Position numbers and translations under genes: made by a program. A stretch of 64,000 nt of DNA from Piromyces finnis (taxonomy: Eukaryota > Neocallimastigomycota > Neocallimastigomycetes > Neocallimastigales > Neocallimastigaceae), in assembly GCA_002104945.1 (NCBI GenBank), contig MCFH01000019.1, positions 94,501 to 158,500 of the forward strand. Reading direction: 5' to 3'. Every line of letters begins with the position of its first letter. The first letter of the stretch is position 1. Below are positions 13,140 through 26,400 of the stretch, in pieces. Below the pieces are notes generated by a model. The model was given only the letters and a program-made list of their open reading frames with translations, was not told the DNA's origin and ran no database searches.

Positions 13140-14572
13140 GACCTTACGCTACATTTGCAGCATTTTTTCCTTTTCTTATTGGTGGCATTCATGCCATGAG
13201 AGATATATCCTCAAAGGATTTAGTAAAGGAATTGAAATTTGGATGGAATTTAGGAAACACATTAGAAGCTACATGTTATGATAGTATGGATTATTCCAAA
13301 GATCAAACCGCCTCCGAAACATGTTGGGAAAATGTTAAAACCACAGCCCAACTTTATAAGACATTAAGTGAAAATGGATATAATGTTTTTCGTATTCCAG
13401 TGACATGGACTGGACATTTCGGCGTAGGGCCAGATTATATCATTAATGAAAAATGGATGAAAAGAGTTCATGAAGTGGTTGATTATGCCATTAATACTGG
13501 TGCCTATGCCATTATTGATGTTCATCATGAAAATTGGAATTACGCTTTTAATGATAATTTAGAGAGAGCCAAAAAAATTGAAAAGGCATTATGGACACAA
13601 ATTGCTCAAGAATTTGCTGACTATGATGAACATTTAATTTTTGAATGTTTAAATGAACCAAGAAAAGTTGGATCAGAATTAGAATGGACTGGAGGGGATG
13701 ATGAAAGTTGGAATTTTATTAATGAATTAAATGCCGTTTGTATAAATGCCATTCGATCCTCCAGTGGTAATAATCCATTACGTCATATTATGATTCCAAC
13801 CTATGCCGCTAGTTTTAATGATACATCCATAGAGCATTTAAATTTACATCGAGAAGATAATAAAATTATTGTTTCCCTTCATTCTTACACTCCATATCAT
13901 TTTGCCTTGGATCAATCCGAAATGGCCTATTCAGTATATAATGATACCACTGAAATTGAAATTGATTATGTTTTGAATGGTATTTATTCCAGTTTGGTTA
14001 GTAAGAATGTTCCTGTTATTATTGGTGAATTTGGTACGGTTAATCGTAATAATTATGAAAGTCGTGTAAAATGGGCAAGATACTATGTTAAGAGAGCAAA
14101 AGCAAAAGGTTTACCATGTATTTTATGGGATAATGGTAAATTTGAAGGTAAAGGAGAACTTTTTGGACATATTGATCGTAGTACCTATGAATTTAAATTC
14201 CCTTACATTCAATATGGTTATCGTTGTGGTTTAGGTAGCATGAAATATTGTCAATTAGTACAAGAAATGAATAATCCTAAAAATAATACAATAGAGGATG
14301 ATAATAAAAATAATGAAAGTGAAAAAACAACGACCACCACTACCACAATCAATCCAACAAGTAATGCTCCAACTGCTACTACCACTACTACCATCACCCC
14401 AACTTCAACACCTGATACCAATAATACTCAAAACAATAGTACATCACCTTCAGACTCAAATGACGAATCTACCTCATCTATTGATTATCATTATGCTATT
14501 CATATGATTAAAAATATTAAATTTATTTATTTAACCTATCTTATAGCCTTCATACTAATAAATTATTATTAG
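13136..14572 (+). CDS. secreted GH5 endoglucanase with C-terminal hydrophobic tail
   Basis: 478 residues, one exon. Residues 1-20 are a signal peptide (cleavage likely after IHA). Residues ~22-380 form a glycoside hydrolase family 5 barrel, closest in feel to subfamily 4 cellulases of anaerobic fungi. Visible motifs are GWNLGNTLEA (36-45), FRIPVTW (85-91), DVHHENW (128-134), the acid/base Glu174 in CLNEP and the nucleophile Glu298 in IGEFG, plus WDNG (331-334). It would cleave internal beta-1,4-glucosidic bonds of cellulose, xyloglucan or mixed-linkage glucan. Residues ~383-450 are a Thr/Ser/Asn-rich linker. Unlike many enzymes of these fungi, the linker leads neither to a dockerin nor to a CBM. 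It ends in a 20-residue hydrophobic tail (~459-478), typical of a GPI-attachment signal or a membrane anchor, so the enzyme may stay on the cell surface. An ATG-AAA-TGA triplet overlaps the start. Confidence 0.93.
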   Translation: MRPYATFAAFFPFLIGGIHAMRDISSKDLVKELKFGWNLGNTLEATCYDSMDYSKDQTASETCWENVKTTAQLYKTLSENGYNVFRIPVTWTGHFGVGPDYIINEKWMKRVHEVVDYAINTGAYAIIDVHHENWNYAFNDNLERAKKIEKALWTQIAQEFADYDEHLIFECLNEPRKVGSELEWTGGDDESWNFINELNAVCINAIRSSSGNNPLRHIMIPTYAASFNDTSIEHLNLHREDNKIIVSLHSYTPYHFALDQSEMAYSVYNDTTEIEIDYVLNGIYSSLVSKNVPVIIGEFGTVNRNNYESRVKWARYYVKRAKAKGLPCILWDNGKFEGKGELFGHIDRSTYEFKFPYIQYGYRCGLGSMKYCQLVQEMNNPKNNTIEDDNKNNESEKTTTTTTTINPTSNAPTATTTTTITPTSTPDTNNTQNNSTSPSDSNDESTSSIDYHYAIHMIKNIKFIYLTYLIAFILINYY

Positions 14573-16508
14573 TATAATAGTATCAAATTATTTTTTTTTT
14601 AAATATATATCTATGTATTCATAACAATACATCATACTATAGATAAATAGTTTAGAAGAATAAAAACAATAATTATATTATAAAAAAAAGAACTAATAAA
14701 AAAATATATATTACAAATATTATAAAGTGAAGATAAAAATGTATTTCAAATTGATATATATTACATTTTTCATTCATAAATCATATCTTTTTTTTTTATT
14801 CATTACTATAGTTTTTATCCTTATTATTATTAATAATATATGTATATAGAATGTAGGTATGTAAAAAATATGTATATGATACTATTGATAATATTATTAT
14901 TTTATATATATAACCCATTATTTATTTAAATATTCATTTATAAAAATTTAATTATTATGAGAATATAAACAATCCTATATTATAATTTATTCTCATTATA
15001 TTCCAATATATATTAATTGAAGGTTTAATACAAAAGTAATATAATTATTACCATAAAAGGCATTTTATTTAAATATTTTTTATCCTTTCTGGACATTTAA
15101 TTCTAAAAAAAAATATTAAAAGTGTTTAATTTATTTATTGTTACACAAGTATAATAAAGGCAAAACCCTTTTTGTCTTGGTAAAATCCAAGGAATAAAAA
15201 AAAATTATATTTAAATAGTGAATTATTTTAAAAAAAAAAAAAAAAGATTTAAAAGTAAGAAGAACATTCAATCAATCCATTTTTTTTTTAAATGCATTTC
15301 TTAGTGCATTTTTTTTTGTTGCTGGCATATTACAATAGAATTAAGACAATAGTATTCATATATTAGAGTTAAATGGCTATTTGATAATAAAGGTATCATC
15401 TGACTATGCATTAATAATCCTAAGGAAGGAATAATAATTATTTATTATGAAGAAAAAGAAGAAAAATATTTTACATTTTTAAAATCTTTTTTTTTTTTAT
15501 TTCTTTTATAAAAGAAATAGATTATTTGTTGTTATTATTACTATTGTTTGTTTATTATTATAAATGGAGATTTCTTTATTATTTCTTTTTCTACTCCTAC
15601 AATTTTTATATATTTTTTATTTATATATGTATTGAATTGTAGTAAAACGTAGAATGTGGCCATCGTTCTGATTTATTCCACCAATAATCAATGCATTTCT
15701 TTACACATTTTTTTTTTACCTTTTTTTTTTTTAATAAATCAATGATAGGAATTTAATTAAACAATTCTTTTTACAAAACATACGCCATGATATTTAAAAT
15801 AAAGTTTCAATAAATACATGTGTTTTTTTAATATATATTAAAAAAGAAAAGGAAAGGAAAGGAAAAAAAAAGGTTTTGATTATTAACTTTATCTAACATT
15901 GAAGTTAAGGTTTACAAGTGAACTATTGAGTATGGATATGAAAAGAAAAAAGATTTTTTTTGCAAAAGACAAGAAATCATTTATAATAAATTGGCAAAAA
16001 AATTTTTTTAAAAGTGATAATCCATTAATTAAATAAATAAAGATAGAATGATTGTATTATAGAAAGTGATAGTGATAAAATCATTATTACTAATAAACAA
16101 TTATTACTATACCTCAGACATAAATTGGTATATTAAATAGAAAATCATAAATAAAATAATATTAAAGAATTCAAATGACAATATTTTACAATATAATTTT
16201 ATAGTTTGTTGATTTTTAATAATCATAAAAGCAAGTCATTCTGAATTTATATATAATGAAAGTTAAAAGTAATAATAATAAGCGCATAATCATTATGATT
16301 AAAATTAATATTTACTCAGCTCATTTATCATTATTATTTAATAATAATAGTGATGATAAAATATTTTGTATGATACTTTATAATAAAAAGAATAATAATT
16401 AGTTAAAGTATAACCTATTATATATTTATTAATTAATAATACATTAATAATTAATATTAATTAATAACCTATATTGTATATTTACTACTTTTATATTCTT
16501 GTATATAT

Positions 16509-16578
<70 letters not shown>

Positions 16579-19024
16579 TAATAATAAAAAGAATACCTAG
16601 TTACCTTTAAATTAATATTCACTTTGTAATAATTAATAAATTATTATTATTATTATTCTAATAATTAATTATTATTGTTATTAATTATTCTAATTATTAA
16701 TTATTATTTATATTAAATATTAATTAGAATGATTAATATTCATTATATTAATTTTTATAATATTTTCTAAATGTAACACTTTTGGAAGATGAAAAAGAGA
16801 ATGTATTATTATCTAGAATATTTTTTTTAAAAATCTATATGCCTATTTTCATATATTTTAGACCTTTACTTATAACCTTTCTTTAGGTAAAAAGGATTAA
16901 AATTTAAAAAAAGAATAAAGTTAAAAAAGGGGAGGATCCAAAAAAAAAAAAAAAAAAAAAAATTGGCCAGGAGTTATAAACAAAAACTTTAAAATTTCAG
17001 GTGAAATTTTGGCTAAAAATATTTAATAAATATTAAAGTTTTTTTTATATTAAAAATTAAATTCATTTTAATTTAAAAAAAAAAACAAAAACAAAAACAA
17101 AAAATAAACACAAAATAAATTACAATCTATTCAATCTTTACATAAATGTACTTGACAACGTGATCATCATTCAATAAATGCATTCTTTATGAGATGTCAT
17201 TTTATTAATAAATAGATAAAGTTAAAAATGATTTAACTATTAATATATATAAAATATATTAACAATTATTTTTTTTATAGTATCAAATATATTAAATCCA
17301 TTGTATAGTGTATTGTAATATATTTAATATTTGAATAATAACTATCGATTCTAAAAAGTTTTTTTTTTTACTTTATATAAATATTATTTATTAATAATAT
17401 ATAGTACAATATATTATTTATTATCATTTTACCAATACTTTTAATTTATTATAATAATATAATACCGCAAATAACATTAATTAATTTATAAAAATCATAT
17501 TGATATTTTTTAATTTAAATAAATTAAATATATTAATGATTGCAATATTTAATATATAAGATGTATAATTAATCTATATATTAATTATATCTAAATAAAT
17601 TAAAAATTGTTAGTACGACATTGAATAACTATAATATATAACAATATATTAGACATTATATGATACTAAATATATTATTATACATTGAGAATACTATTTA
17701 ATTTTTCCTTTGATATTATTAATATATTTCAATTGACTTCAGATTTATTTTGTTATTATAAACCAAATTTTCGCATGAAACTATTAAATTTATTTATATT
17801 AAAATATATTGAATAATATATAATATATCGATTATTATATATAATAGATACATTGAAATATATATTTCCTTATTTAATTTTCTTTTGCAACTATTTTTTA
17901 AATTTTTATTTATAAAGGAATAAACAACATAGTATACAATGTAATATATAATGTAATATACAATGTAATGTAATATAATATATAGAACAATATAATAAAT
18001 CAATGTGATATATTTATTTATTTATAATCATTATTTTATTATTACTATTAAATTTTGATATGTTTTTTGTTAGAGATAAGTTTTATATTTAATAAGGTTT
18101 TATTTTTTAATTTATTTTTTATAAAGTTTAAATTTATTTAAATTTATAATAAATAAAGTTTAAATATCGAAAACCAAAAAAAAAAAAAAATTCTTTTTTT
18201 TTCTCAAAAATATTTATTAATATTTATTATTAAAAAAAAAAATTATATATTTATACTAAAATTTTCTTTTTTTTTTTTTTTTTTTACTGTTTACTTTTTA
18301 ACCTTTCTTTATAATAATTTATTATTATTAATTTTTTTTTTTTGATATTTATTATATATCTTTTTTTTGTATTGAATATATAATAAATACAAAAAAAAAA
18401 AAAAACCTACACCTACATCTATACCTACCTACTATATATAATAACATATTACACCTTTACATTCATATATATATAATATATATAACAGTAAAAAAAAATA
18501 ATAATAAAATTTTTTTATACCATTTAATTGACATTTTAATTCAATTTCTGTACTCTAAAAATATTACAATTTTTCTTTGTTTTGAATAGATAACAACATA
18601 ATCATAATAAAAAAGTATATATCTTATTTTTAAACATATTCAACAATAATTTAAATATATATTTTAAAATTTTCAAAAAAATAAATAACAAGTTAACAAA
18701 TACTTTTTCAAACCTCATTATTTTTAGTATATAATTCATAGTACTTTTTTTTTTTTTTCAAAATTAAATTTACTAATTCAAATAAATTCATATTTATATG
18801 TTTATTTTATAAAATAAAATTTCTTTTTTTTTTTTTAAATAAATTCAATAAATTTGTATTAAAAAGGTAAATATTATTATTAAATATCATAATATTATAT
18901 AAAATTTAATTGAATTTTGTTAAATGTAAACATAATAACAATAAATTTTATATATATTTTATATTGGGATATATATTAAAATTAAATAAAAATATTTAAA
19001 TGTTTATTTTTTATATATATATAG
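14573..19024. other. long gene-poor AT-rich stretch
   Basis: No convincing gene, RNA gene or element is seen over 4.4 kb. It contains an (AAT)n block (about 16508-16590), many short AT palindromes, a poly(A) run at 16940-16961 and tandem AT/TA tracts. The last few hundred bases before 19025 should hold the promoter and 5' UTR of the CCCH gene. An ATATATATAG immediately before that ATG could be the acceptor of a 5' UTR intron. Confidence 0.6.
16508..16590. repeat. (AAT)n microsatellite
   Basis: Array of AAT units with two AAA interruptions near the right end. It is non-coding. Confidence 0.9.
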
Positions 19025-20964
19025 ATGGCTGATAATTATTCTATGTTTTCTGCATTAAGTGATGTTACTGAAGACTTATCAGAACTCACTTTAAAAATGG
19101 AAAGTCAAGAATTTAAAGAAAAGAAACACAAGTCTCATTCAGTTCACAATCTTAGTACTAATGATAATTCAAGTATTCACAGTAAAAATCATAGAAAGAA
19201 TAATAGTAATGCTAGTAACTTATTAAGTCCACCATGGGAAAAAAAACATAACAGAAGATCTTTATCTGACGGTGGTTGGAATATTAAAAAAGAGTAAGCG
19301 TTTTTTTTTATATTAAAGCAGTAGTTGTTTATGGAATAAACATATAAAATTTTAGTATATTAGAATGAAAATTTAAAAAAGTTTACTGCCATGTTAAAAA
19401 AAAGAAATACATTTTAGAAAAGATATATAAAAAATAATAAAATTATTAGTTGATTAAAAGAAAAATTTTAAGGATAGAATTATTAATTTTTATCAACTTT
19501 TATATACAATAAAATAAAAAAAATTTTTTTATTAGAAATCCTACAAAGACTGATAAAAATGAAAAGAATTCAAGTACAAATACTTTAAAAACTGAAAGTA
19601 AGGATGATCTTTCAAGAACTCCATCTTTACCATCAAAGTGGTCTATTAAGCGTGCTACATTATATAAAACTGAATTATGTAGAGCTTTTGAAGAAACTGG
19701 TAAATGTAAATTTGGTGATGAATGTATTTTTGCTCACAGTGAAGAAGAATTAAGACCACGTGTCGACAGACACCCAAAATATAAGACTAGAATTTGTAGA
19801 ACTTTCTGGGAACAAGGTGAATGTCCATACGGTAAACGTTGCTGCTTTATTCACACTGAAAGAGATATTACTCATCCTGACGACTTCTCTGTATTTGAAG
19901 CTCAAATGCAACAACAATTAAATAGTAATTTATCTGCTTCTTCATTACTTAATGGTAGTCATAGAAGAATGCAATCTGCTCCTGAAATTGTTCATAAGCA
20001 TAGACCATCTAATTCATCTGATACTTTCATGGGTGGTATTTACGCAATGACTCCATTAGATCGTAGATCTCTTCATTCAGAAAAATCTTCAATTCGTAGT
20101 TTTGATACTACTAAAGAAACTAGTAAATTAAAGGAAGAAATAAAAATTAGTAATGGTAGTAGTGATGAAGAAAGTGCTAGTGAAAGCGGAAATGCAACTC
20201 CAAGTGTCGTTCTTATGGATGAAACTGGTAGTATCACTGAAATCATTAAGAAGCCAAAGAAGACTCAAAGAATTACTAAATTATTAAAGGTTGGTCACAA
20301 GAGTAACAACAACACTACCACTACTACAACTAATAGTAACAACAACTTAGATGTAAATTTAATAAAGAGTGAAAGTGCTGAAGGAAAGAACAAAAGTAAG
20401 TGGTTTAGCCGTAACAAGAATAACCAAAACAAGGAACAAAAGGAAAAGAAGAGTAAGGAAGAATCAACTTCAACTGGTAGAAAGATTCTTTCCTTTGGAC
20501 GTAAAGATAAAGATAAGGAAAAGGATCAAAACGAAAAACCAGAAAAGGAAAAGTACTCTAAATTCTTCCCATTTGTTCGTCACAATAATAATGATAATAA
20601 TGAAGCTTACTCTACTCCATCTGCTACTCCACCACCACTTTCAACCTATGATTTCCCAATTAATACTAATGGATTAAGTGTACCTCCACCATTACCTTCC
20701 CCACCTTTAGAAAAGACTTCTAATCTTTTAGCTGCTGATGCCTTATTTGGTAACACTGAACCAGCTACTCAAGCTGATGAAAAGCCAAAGACAGAAGAAG
20801 TTGCCCCAGAAACTAAGGACAAGAAGAAGAATAAGAATTTAATTATTGATGCTTCTCAACCAATAAAGATTGAAGAAGTTTCTTCCCCACGTCGTTTCAT
20901 TCCAAACTTTTTACTTTCTGCTATTTCTAAGAGTAACTCTCAAAAAGAAAAAGAAGAAAAATAA
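19025..20964 (+). CDS. tandem CCCH zinc-finger RNA-binding protein (tristetraprolin/ZFP36 type), two exons
   Basis: Exons 19025-19293 and 19536-20964 join across a 242-nt phase-2 intron (GTAAGC...TTATTAG) to give 565 residues. Two fingers follow the exact C-x8-C-x5-C-x3-H spacing: Cys138/147/153-His157 and Cys177/186/192-His196. Each is preceded by the lead-in typical of the TTP family (LYKTEL before finger 1, KYKTRI before finger 2). Such proteins bind UAUUUA-type elements in 3' UTRs and recruit deadenylation, acting in cytosol and nucleus. The N-terminal ~125 residues are Ser/Asn-rich. The C-terminal ~350 residues are disordered, with Lys-rich blocks and Pro runs ([19 protein letters not shown]) that could bind SH3 or similar partners. 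Many Arg/Ser sites such as RRMQS and HRRSLS suggest control by phosphorylation and 14-3-3 proteins. The linker between the fingers is 19 residues, close to the usual 18. Confidence 0.92.
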
Positions 20965-22589
20965 ATTTAAAAATAACTTTTCCTTCTTCACCCTTTCAAA
21001 AAAATCTATATTTTGAAAGTCAAAAAAAAAAAAAAAATAATGTTTTCTTGAAAGGTATGAAATCAAATTTTAATTCAACTCTTCTAATCGGTAAAAATTT
21101 TGTTGGGGATAAGATAAATATTTAAGTAACTATTTAAGCATTTCTTATACATGCCTATGAAGTGATTATCTTTTAGTAAGTTGTGTTATTTTGACGGTCA
21201 TAAATCCTGCAAAAGACAAACATCTTTATTTTTTTTTGAAAAGAATATAGATTCAAAAGAAAAATCTTTTTATTTAAATTTATTTTTTATTATTATAAAT
21301 ATCAATAAGTTAAAAATTCTTCATCTTTTATGAAAATTTTATATTTTTAATATCAAAAATATAAATCAGTAAATATCTTTTCAATATCTTTCTTTTATTA
21401 ATAGTAAATATCAACCATCTTATTATTAACATAATTTATTTATAAAAATTGAATCACTATTTCACTATTTTAATTTGAAGCCTTTTTTTTCTCAACTCTA
21501 TAAATAAGAAACTAAATTAAAGGAAAAGTAAATAATGATAAAACTTCAAATGTAAAAAAAAAAAAATTATTTAAGCCATATATTTTATATTTGTTACTAT
21601 CATTATAATTATAAGAGGAAAAAAAGATTTAAAAGAAAGTGGAAAAATAGGATTACAAGTAATTTAATCATGAATGAACATAAATATTTTATACTATTTT
21701 TTTTTTTTTTTACTATTATAAACAAGCAAATAATTTTATATATATATTTATGTATTTAGATTAAGAAAACAAAACAAATTTAACTTTGAATTAATTGAAA
21801 AAAAGACAGTTTTCTATTAAATTAAAAAACGATTATTGATATATAATTAATTCAAAGTTAATATTAGAATACGAAAAATTAGACAATATTTTATATTTAG
21901 AATATGATAATTTAAATAATGAAAATTATTTTAAATATATATATATAAAATAAGATTTGTGAATCTATGCCCTTTTTATTTTATTTATTTTTTTCTTTAA
22001 AAAAAAAGGCAAAAAAAAAAAAAAATAGTTCAAAAAAAGTAAATTTATCATTTAAAACTAAACAAAACAAGAAAAAAAAAAAAAAGAATAATCTTTAAAA
22101 ATTTAAGACTTAACCATTTTTAACAAAAAATTAAACATTATTCTTTTTTAAAATCAATTTTTTCTTTATTTAAAAGAAGAAAAAAAAGAGTAAGAAAATT
22201 AAGGAATTATGTAGTTAAAGAAAAATATTCCAAAGAAAAAAACAAAAGCACAAAAGCAAAAAAAAAAGTACAGATAAAATTTATATTACTTTTTTTTAAA
22301 CGTGATTGACAATCAAAAAAAAAAAAAGCTTATAAAGCAAAAAAAAAAAAAAAAAAAAAAAAATTTATATATATTAACGCTTATTAATTATATTTTAACT
22401 ATTACAAACAATAATTTAAATTAAATAAATAACTTATATATAAAACATAAATCCATTTCTTTTTCTATGTATATTTTAATATTTATATAACAAAAACTAT
22501 TCTATGAAAGAAATTTTTTATTTTAAATATTATGAATATTAAAAATTTTTCGTGTTATTTAATTATAATAATTGTTAATTCAGTATTAA
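20965..22589. other. intergenic AT-rich DNA
   Basis: The 3' UTR of the CCCH gene is followed by poly(A)/poly(T)-rich DNA. The first ~250 bases contain two TATTTAAG motifs. No gene is seen up to the LINE cluster. Confidence 0.6.
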
Positions 22590-22717
22590 AATATAAAATA
22601 TTCCATTTTTATAACTGTTTATTATATAAATGAATTATTATCTTGGAATTGTTATCAATGGAGGGTTTATTCATCTTTGACTAATATGAATAATATTATA
22701 AAGTCTTCATTTCATAT

Positions 22718-23435
22718 AATAATAACAATAGTAGTAATAGAAATAATAATATTAGTAATGATAGCAATAGTGAAGATAATAATTCTAATTTAGATAGTAA
22801 TTTAGTTAATGATAGTAATAGTTCTAATAATCCGGTGAATATTAATGTGTATGATTATTCTAGTGTGTGCAGTAAAATATTTAAATTCCTTCTTGGGGGA
22901 AGAAGTTTTAACAATATCAATTACAATTCAAGGGAATGGAAAGAACTTTGTAAGCGTCAGATTCAATCTGGTACTAATGAAGGAACACCATTCTTGACGG
23001 TAACCGCGGAACTTCTAACCAAAATCATGCCTTTTGCTATTGGCCAGCAATGGTCAATGTTCAAAAGGTTTGAAGCAACATCCAAGAGCGTCAATGCTGA
23101 AGAAACAGTAAGACAGGCCAGGAGGGCCAGCGCAACCAATGGAGATCATAATTTTGTCCCATGATAAAATTTTGATCTTTGGCTCGGTGTCCCATTGGAA
23201 GTCAAATACAATTATTATACTTTAGTATGATAGTGGCTTTCTTACTTTAATTAAAATTACTAGAATACATTATACCCAATTTTTATTCATTTGTGTTTAT
23301 TTAAACATATTTTTTTTTATTTTTATTTTATTTTAATTTTAATATTACATGTATTATAATTTTAATTAAATTAATAATAAAGTTTAAAATATTTGATGCC
23401 GTTAAAAAAAAAAAAAATAAAAAAAAAAAAAAAAA
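22718..23435 (+). mobile_element. LINE copy A, 5'-truncated, with poly(A) tail and 12-bp TSD
   Basis: The copy begins inside the Asn-coding low-complexity stretch of the LINE ORF, carries the last 110 codons (22835-23164), the 3' UTR ending in GATGCCGTT and an A-rich tail (23404-23435). TTCATTTCATAT stands on both sides (22706-22717 and 23436-23447), the signature of target-primed reverse transcription. The right flank is LINE copy B, whose reading frame runs on to the left of copy A in the same phase, so A is nested in B. The coding part and 3' UTR are nearly identical to the end of copy B, so the family was recently active. Confidence 0.9.
22835..23164 (+). pseudogene. C-terminal fragment of LINE ORF (copy A)
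   Basis: 109 residues beginning MNINVYDYSSVCSKIFKFLL. The same peptide ends copies B (26011-26340) and C (53427-53756), so this is the tail of a longer RT protein and not an independent gene. It lies downstream of the zinc-ribbon-like Cys/His region in copy B. Its function within the LINE protein is unknown. Copy A lacks everything upstream because of 5' truncation. Confidence 0.85.
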
Positions 23436-26400
23436 TTCATTTCATATTTCACAACAAGTTTTTAATCTTCAAAAAATCAAAATGAAGTTGTATAAGAGAT
23501 TTAAAAAAGAAAGAATATATGATATAGATGAATTTATTAAAAGAATTAAAATCTACCATAAGCTCATTGATTGCATCCACAAAAGATGTAATGAATTTAG
23601 GAAACAAGAATATCTTCATTGGATTAAAACAGGAGGTGAGTATATGAAGAGTCATAATCCTAAGAGGGCTTGGAAATGGATCAAGAAAACTGCAAAAATT
23701 GGAAAAGATTCTTTCTTTATTGCTCAACCAATAAAAAATAAAAATGAAGAATTAGTTATTGCTACAGAAGAACAACTAGAAGTGTGGCATGACCATTTTG
23801 AAAGCCTTGCATCAGATCCAAGTGGTGTAAGTCTTGATTTGGAGCATTGGTATGAAAAACCAATGAATAAACGGTTTTCACTTCATATGCTTGATGAATG
23901 GGATATCAACCAAGATATTAGTATTGATGAAGTCAAGTCAGCTATCCTCTCTACTTCAAATTATAAAGCATCAGGTCCGGATGGTATTCCAATTGAATTT
24001 TACAAAGCATTAATTCTCTCAAATTATGATTCTAATAATGCTACAGATAATAATTCTTCTGGTAATATCACTTCAGATAATGATGCTCATGGTTTAAATT
24101 TTATTCTTAAATTATTCAACCGTATTTGGGATGGAGATTTCCCCAGCTCTTGGAATGAATCCAATATTGTTTCTATTCCTAAGAAGAGTGATTTGATAGG
24201 TTGTGATAACTATCGCGGTATATCACTTATTAATAATGGTATTAAATTGATTTCAAAAATTGTCACCACTAGAATCTCAGAATATGGTCTAAAGAATAAT
24301 TTCATTAGACCTGAACAATTTGGTTTTCGAAAAAAGGAAGAAAGTATCAGTCTTTTCATTTCAATCCAAGAAATATGCCGTAGACGTCAATTAGATAATA
24401 AAGAGACATATTTAGCCTTTTTAGATCTCAGAAAAGCATACGATTCAATCCCAATTGGTAATATTCTCCATAAATTAGATTGTTTAGGAATCCGAGGTAA
24501 GAGTTTACAATTTATCAAAAATTTATATTTAACATCTAAGGCTAATGTCAAATTAGATGGACAATTCTCGAAATCTTTTGATGTGAAGAAAGGAGTCCGT
24601 CAAGGTTGCCCTCTTTCTCCTATTCTCTTTAATCTCTTTATTAATAATATATTTAAAAAGTGCGAAGATCTCGGAGTCAGTTTAGGTGACACTCGATGCT
24701 GTGGTGGACTTTTTGCAGATGATATAGTTATTTGTGCTCCAATAAGAGGATGCTTAAAAAAGATGCTTAGAAGAGTTAATGAATGGGCTTTGTATAATGA
24801 AATGGAATTTGGTATTCAGAAATGTTCAACGATGGTGATTCGTCCTGAATCAATAGAAAATCAGAACAAGAAAGGTCCAACATTTTACTTAGCAGGAAAA
24901 CCCAGTCCAACTACTGATTGCTACACTTATCTTGGTGTTCCATTTGATAAGAATATGTCCCTTAAACCAGTTATTAAAACTCTTAATAACAAAGCTCTGA
25001 AAGGACTCTTTTCAGTCAGTAAATTCTTAAGAAATCCTAATATTCATATTCCTTTCAAAAAGCTAGTACTTAACTCACAAGTGATTAGCAGAGTTTAATA
25101 CTTTGCATCATTACTTGGATCTAACAAAGCTAGGTCTAGGATTGCTCAGAAGCATGTTAACAAAGGAATACGATGGGTTGCCGGAGTTCATAAAGCTGTA
25201 TCGTTTATATCTTTGTACTCTATCTCAAAAGATTTGAATATTCCTCCATTGTCAGCCAAATGTGCATTAGCTCAGGTTAGATGTTTTAACAAATGGAAAA
25301 ACTCAAATTGTATTATCTCATACTTTGTCAATTACATTCCTAAATTTAGAAAATACACGTGATGCAAATCAAGTAGGACACTTGATAAAAAATTGAAGAA
25401 ACATGGAGATGTCAAAGCAGTTAAAAACTTTTATTGGAAAGATCTCAAAGGGAATTCAATCAAAGCGCAATATTATGATGATAATAAATTTATTGAAACC
25501 AAAGATTTTATCAAATTATGTTATGAATACCCAGAGTTTGCCTATGGTTTCTACTGGCTATTGAGAGCAAGAAGCGGATACAAGTTGGATGCTAGAGTTG
25601 CTAAAGCTGCTAGATTTGTTGATCCAGTTTGTCCTAACTACTGTCCATGATGCAAGTGTGGTGTTCAAAGTATTAAGCATTGGTTATTAGATTGTCCAAC
25701 ATTTAGAGATATCCGTATTAAACATTATGATTCCATAGTCCAGCTATTAAATTTTTTCAATCAACGTCATTCCAACAGTCCTATCAATAATATTGAAAAT
25801 GTTAATAACAGTAGAGACAGCAATAATATTAATAGTAATAGTAAAAATAATAATAATAACAATAGTAGTAGTAGAAATAGCAATAGTAACAATAGTAATA
25901 ATAACAATAATAATAATAATAATAACAACAGTAATGATAGCAATAGTGATGATAATAATTCTAATTTAGATAGTAATTTAGTTAATGATAGTAATAGTTC
26001 TAATAATCCGGTGAATATTAATGTGTATGATTATTCTAGTGTGTGCAGTAAAATATTTAAATTCCTTCTTGGGGGAAGAAGTTTTAACAATATTAATTAC
26101 AATTCAAGGGAATGGAAAGAACTTTGTAAGCGTCAGATTCAATCTGGCACTAGCGAAGGAACACCATTCTTGACGGTAACCGCGGAACTTCTAACCAAAA
26201 TCATGCCTTTTGCTATTGCCCAGCAATGGTCAATGTTCAAAAAATTTGAAGCAACATCCAAGAGCGTCAATGCTGAAGAAACAGTAAGACAGGCCAGGAG
26301 AGCTAGCGCAACCAATAGAGATCATAATTTTGTCCCATGATAAAATTTTGATCATTTGGCTCTGTGTCCCATTGGAAATCAAATACAATTATTATACTTT

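Noticed and set aside
20965-21220. AU-rich elements in the 3' UTR of the CCCH gene as proof of self-regulation
   Set aside because: In DNA this AT-rich such motifs are expected by chance; kept only as a question.
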